This document shows, piece by piece, positions 60,937 through 64,000 of a stretch of DNA of 64,000 bases. How positions within the stretch are numbered: the first letter of the stretch is position 1; each line of letters starts with the position of its first letter. A program made the position numbers and the translations under genes. Under the pieces are notes generated by a model. It had not been told where the DNA came from, did no database searches, and saw only the letters and a program-made list of their open reading frames with translations. This stretch comes from Cellulomonas sp. 73-92. GTDB lineage: Bacteria; Actinomycetota; Actinomycetes; Actinomycetales; Cellulomonadaceae. Where the stretch lies: assembly GCF_001898175.1 (NCBI RefSeq), contig NZ_MKTH01000020.1, positions 68,884 to 132,883 of the forward strand, in the 5' to 3' direction.

Positions 60937-62769
60937 ATGACCACCACCCCCGACGGGCCCCGGCCCGACGAGGCACCGGAGCCCATCGCGGACGGCGCGA
61001 CCGAGCCGGCGACCCCGGCCGAGGCCGCCCACGAGGCGGTGTCGCCCGCCGCAAGCGACACCCAGCCGCTCCACGGCGCACCCGCGCCGGGCGACACCCA
61101 GCCGATCGAGGGCACGCCCGCGCCGGGCGACACGCAGCCCGTGCAGGTGAACGAGACCGCGCCCCTCCCGGCGACCCCGGCCGCCCCGGCGGTGCCGCCG
61201 CCGGCGCCGGCGTCGGCCGCCCCCTCCTACCCGGCGCCCGGCTACCACCCGCCGTACCAGGGCCCGCCCTACGCCGGCCCCGCCTACCCGGCCCAGCCGG
61301 CCTACCCGCCGGCGCAGCAGTACGGCTACGGCGCCCGTCCGATCAGCGGCAACCAGCCCTACGGGTCGCCGTACGGCGCACCGCAGCAGGCGTACCCGCA
61401 GCACCCCTACGCCGCACCCGTCGGCGCGGTCCCGCCGCCCCCCGGCGCACCGGCCCCGGCCGGCGTCGCACCCGTCCCGCCGCACCGCAGCCGCACCTGG
61501 CTGCCGGTCGTGGCGACGCTCCTCGTCGTCGTGCTCCTCGCGGTGGCCGCGATCCTCACCGCCACCCACCACTGGCGCAACACCTCCGCGGCGAGCCAGG
61601 GCGGTCCCCAGCCGACCTCGATCGCCAACATCGGGCAGGGCGGCTCGGGCACCGTGCCGGTCGCGGGCTCGACCGCCGCGAACCCCAACTGGACCGCGGT
61701 CGCCGCGGCTGTCCAGGGCTCCGTCGTCGCGATCGACGTGCAGACGAGCTCCGGCGAGGCCCTCGGGTCCGGCGTCGTCGTCGACGACAAGGGCCGCATC
61801 GTCACCAACAACCACGTCGTGGCCGGCGTGCAGGGCGGCACCGTCCAGGTGACGCTCTCCGACGGCCGGCTGTACGACGCCACCATCACGGGCACCGACC
61901 CCAGCACCGACCTGGCGGTCGTCACGCTGAAGAACCCGCCGTCCGACCTCACGGTCGCGCAGTTCGGCAACTCCGACGACGTCCGCGTCGGCGACCCGGT
62001 CATGGCGGTCGGCAACCCGCTGGGCCTCGCCAACACCGTGACCACCGGCATCGTGTCGGCGGTCAACCGGCCCGTGTCGCCGCAGAGCGACACCGGCACG
62101 CAGGGCCCGGTGACCAACGCCCTCCAGATCGACGCCGCGATCAACCCGGGCAACTCCGGCGGGCCGCTGTTCAACGTGCAGGGCCAGGTCATCGGCATCA
62201 CGTCGTCGATCGCGACGACGTCGAGCAGCTCGGGCTCCATCGGCCTGGGCTTCGCGATCCCGGTCAAGCTCGTGTCGAGCATCGCGCAGCAGATCATCGC
62301 CAACGGCTCGGCGAAGCACGCCTACCTGGGCGTGAGCCTGCAGGACGGCCAGGCCACCGCGGACGGCGTCACGCGGCGCGGCGCCCAGGTGATGTCCGTG
62401 ACGGCGAGCTCGCCGGCGTCCGCCGCGGGCCTGCAGGTCGGTGACGTCGTCGTGGCGATCAACGGCCAGCCGGTCGGCAGCAGCGACTCGCTCGCCGCGT
62501 ACGTGCGGGCGATGTCGACGGGCGACAAGGCCTCGCTCGTGCTCGTCCGCAACGGCAAGGCCCTGACCGTCGAGGTCACGCTCGCGGCGAAGGCCGACAC
62601 GGGCAGCGGCACCCCGACCCAGAACCCGCAGGGCGCGCCGAGCAACCAGAACGGCGGCAGCGGCTCCGGCAACAGCCTGCAGGGCAACATGACCCCGCAG
62701 CAGCTGTGGCAGTGGCTGCAGCAGCAGCAGGGCCGGAGCACCACGCCGGGCGGCAGCTCGCAGGGCTGA
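60937..62769 (+). CDS. HtrA/DegP-like membrane-anchored serine protease
   Basis: A 610-residue protein. A cytoplasmic proline-rich N-terminus of about 185 residues is followed by one membrane helix (about 188-209), a trypsin-like protease domain outside, a PDZ domain (about 455-545) and a glutamine-rich tail. The triad is H293 (TNNHVVAG), D325 (STDLAVV) and S407 (GNSGGPLF). It probably deals with misfolded exported proteins under stress. The N-terminus contains repeated GDTQP motifs. ATG 60937 follows gaaggaggagtc, preferred over ATG 60913. It lies between menD and menF. Confidence 0.94.
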   Translation: MTTTPDGPRPDEAPEPIADGATEPATPAEAAHEAVSPAASDTQPLHGAPAPGDTQPIEGTPAPGDTQPVQVNETAPLPATPAAPAVPPPAPASAAPSYPAPGYHPPYQGPPYAGPAYPAQPAYPPAQQYGYGARPISGNQPYGSPYGAPQQAYPQHPYAAPVGAVPPPPGAPAPAGVAPVPPHRSRTWLPVVATLLVVVLLAVAAILTATHHWRNTSAASQGGPQPTSIANIGQGGSGTVPVAGSTAANPNWTAVAAAVQGSVVAIDVQTSSGEALGSGVVVDDKGRIVTNNHVVAGVQGGTVQVTLSDGRLYDATITGTDPSTDLAVVTLKNPPSDLTVAQFGNSDDVRVGDPVMAVGNPLGLANTVTTGIVSAVNRPVSPQSDTGTQGPVTNALQIDAAINPGNSGGPLFNVQGQVIGITSSIATTSSSSGSIGLGFAIPVKLVSSIAQQIIANGSAKHAYLGVSLQDGQATADGVTRRGAQVMSVTASSPASAAGLQVGDVVVAINGQPVGSSDSLAAYVRAMSTGDKASLVLVRNGKALTVEVTLAAKADTGSGTPTQNPQGAPSNQNGGSGSGNSLQGNMTPQQLWQWLQQQQGRSTTPGGSSQG

Positions 62770-62779
62770 CCGGACGGGA

Positions 62780-62849
62780 CCGGGCCGAGCAGGGCCCGGC
62801 GGTCAGGACGACGGGCGGTCATCCGCTGGGGTGGCCGCCCGTGGTCGTC
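62780..62849. terminator. Two hairpins between the HtrA and menF genes
   Basis: ccgggcc (62780-62786) pairs with ggcccgg (62793-62799), and gacgacgggcgg (62807-62818) pairs with most of ccgcccgtggtcgtc (62835-62849). They lie between convergent genes and probably act as terminators for both. Confidence 0.55.
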
Positions 62850-62850
62850 C

Positions 62851-64000
62851 TCAGCGCGTGCGCACCCCGAGCGCCCAGCGCATCGGCTCGAGCTTGGCCT
62901 CCGACTCGGCCAGCTCGGCCGTCGGCTCGGACGCCGCCACCACGCCGCAGCCCGCGAAGATCCGCACCCGCCGGGGGTCGTCGGCCTGCACGCGGCCCGA
63001 CCGCAGGCCGATGCCCCACTCGCCGTCGCCGTCGGCACCGAGCCAGCCGACGGGCCCGGCGTACCGGTCGCGGTCCATGTGCTCGACCGCGCGGATGACG
63101 TCGCGCGCGGCAGCCGTCGGCGTGCCGCAGACGGCTGCGGACGGGTGCAGGGCGGCGGCCAGCGCCAGGGACGTCGGCCGCGGCTCGTCCGGTGCCAGCA
63201 CGCCCGTGACGTCGGAGGCCAGGTGCAGCACGTTGGGCAGCGGCAGCACGAACGGCACGTCCGGCACGTTGGTCGACGAGCAGAACGGGGTGAGCGCGGC
63301 GGCGACGGACGCCACGGCGTACTCGTGCTCCTCGAGGTCCTTCGACGAGTGGGCGAGGATCCCGGCGCGCGCCATGTCCGCCTCGTCGTCCCCGGTCCGC
63401 CGGATGGTGCCGGCGAGCACCCGCGAGGTGACGAGCCCCTTCTGCGAGCGGACCAGCAGCTCGGGCGTCGCCCCGACCAGGCTGTCGACGACGAACGTCC
63501 AGGTCGCCGCGTAGCGGTCCGCCAGGCGGCGGGCGACCCATCGCGGGTCGACGGGCTCCTCGGCGGTCACGGTGACGTCGCGCGCCAGCACCACCTTGTC
63601 GACGTCGCCGCGCCGGATCCGGGCCACCGCGTCGCTCACCGCCGCGCCCCAGCGAGCGGGGCTCAGCGCGCCGTCCGCCTGCGCCACGGCGCCGGGGGAG
63701 GGCACGTGGTCGGCGACGCGCAGCGTCGCCGGGTCCGGGGGCGCGCCCAGGTCGCCCGCGGGCGTCTGGGTGGTGAGCCAGGCGCGTCCGGCCCGGCGCC
63801 CGACGACCACGCGCGGCACGACGAGCACGCCGCCGGCCGCCGACTCGTCGTCGAACGCGAAGGAGCCGAAGGCCACCGGCCCGGTGCCGGGCAGCCGGAC
63901 CTCGTCGCGCACCACGGCGTGGGCGACGATGCGGCGCCACGCCTCGTCGGCGTCGGCGAACCGGCTCGGCCCGGACGTCTCGACGCGGGCCGCCTCGCCC
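62851..64000 (-). CDS. menF: Isochorismate synthase, 5' end beyond the window
   Basis: It converts chorismate to isochorismate, the first committed step of menaquinone synthesis. At least 382 codons are present and the frame is open to the right edge, so the start is missing; GTG 63915 is only an internal codon. Chorismate-binding motifs include VDKVVLARDV, GATPELLVRSQKG, LHPSAAVCGTP, GPVGWLGADGDGEWGIGLRSG and AGCGVVAASEP. It could in principle serve siderophore synthesis, but the surrounding men genes point to menaquinone. Confidence 0.93.
   Translation of the reverse strand, partial: GEAARVETSGPSRFADADEAWRRIVAHAVVRDEVRLPGTGPVAFGSFAFDDESAAGGVLVVPRVVVGRRAGRAWLTTQTPAGDLGAPPDPATLRVADHVPSPGAVAQADGALSPARWGAAVSDAVARIRRGDVDKVVLARDVTVTAEEPVDPRWVARRLADRYAATWTFVVDSLVGATPELLVRSQKGLVTSRVLAGTIRRTGDDEADMARAGILAHSSKDLEEHEYAVASVAAALTPFCSSTNVPDVPFVLPLPNVLHLASDVTGVLAPDEPRPTSLALAAALHPSAAVCGTPTAAARDVIRAVEHMDRDRYAGPVGWLGADGDGEWGIGLRSGRVQADDPRRVRIFAGCGVVAASEPTAELAESEAKLEPMRWALGVRTR

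Overview
The window is GC-rich actinobacterial chromosome. Dense, short-spaced genes, many GTG starts, an AURKAIP1/COX24-type small ribosomal protein next to a BldC-like regulator, Rex, a menaquinone pathway and plant-sugar uptake operons together suggest a facultatively anaerobic member of the Micrococcales, most like Cellulomonas. That placement is inference from gene content. I see no tRNA, rRNA, CRISPR array, prophage or insertion sequence.

Layout. 1-739: the end of a sortase-anchored surface protein. 740-1260: a 521-base gap with a terminator, eight 25-bp tandem repeats and a pair of NrdR-type boxes in front of the anaerobic ribonucleotide reductase genes nrdDG (1261-4100). 4209-5642: a 13E12/DUF222-HNH protein with an SOS-box-like site at its start. 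5907-13501: two paralogous SigE-family sigma/membrane-protein pairs surrounding a proton-pumping pyrophosphatase and a secreted sortase-like protein. 13625-14971: an M20 dipeptidase. 15125-21747: a LacI regulator, ABC sugar importer and GH31 alpha-xylosidase, probably for xyloglucan fragments. 21862-28023: a MacAB-like exporter operon with two adaptor proteins and a lipoprotein. 28224-34134: proC, a LacI regulator and araB-araD-araA. 34136-39599: two ABC-2 exporters, each beside a TetR regulator. 39600-42334: PPK2, an AcuC-like deacetylase, a BldC-like protein and the ribosomal protein bS22. 42431-48114: small housekeeping and redox genes (HAD phosphatase, glutaredoxin, Rex, LysE, YceI/MarR, histidine phosphatase). 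47482-51701: a complete System II cytochrome c biogenesis operon. 52812-64000: menaquinone genes menA, menE, menB, menC, menD and menF (cut by the window edge), mixed with DUF3048, acetyltransferase and HtrA genes.

How the parts fit. Menaquinone synthesis, cytochrome c maturation, Rex, glutaredoxin, a membrane pyrophosphatase and an oxygen-independent ribonucleotide reductase describe a cell that switches between aerobic respiration and anaerobic life. The sugar operons feed it with alpha-xylosides and L-arabinose from plant cell walls.

Regulation is unusually readable. At least sixteen genes have an actinobacterial -10 hexamer (NANNNT) ending 6-7 bases before ATG or GTG and no clear ribosome binding site, the pattern of leaderless transcripts. 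Several repressor operators overlap these promoters. The most distinctive unexplained structure is a short intergenic element present twice (28054-28125 and 53736-53827): head-to-tail nine-base cores at exactly 20-bp steps, then inverted cores at 20-bp steps, with the same 23-bp step across the centre in both copies.
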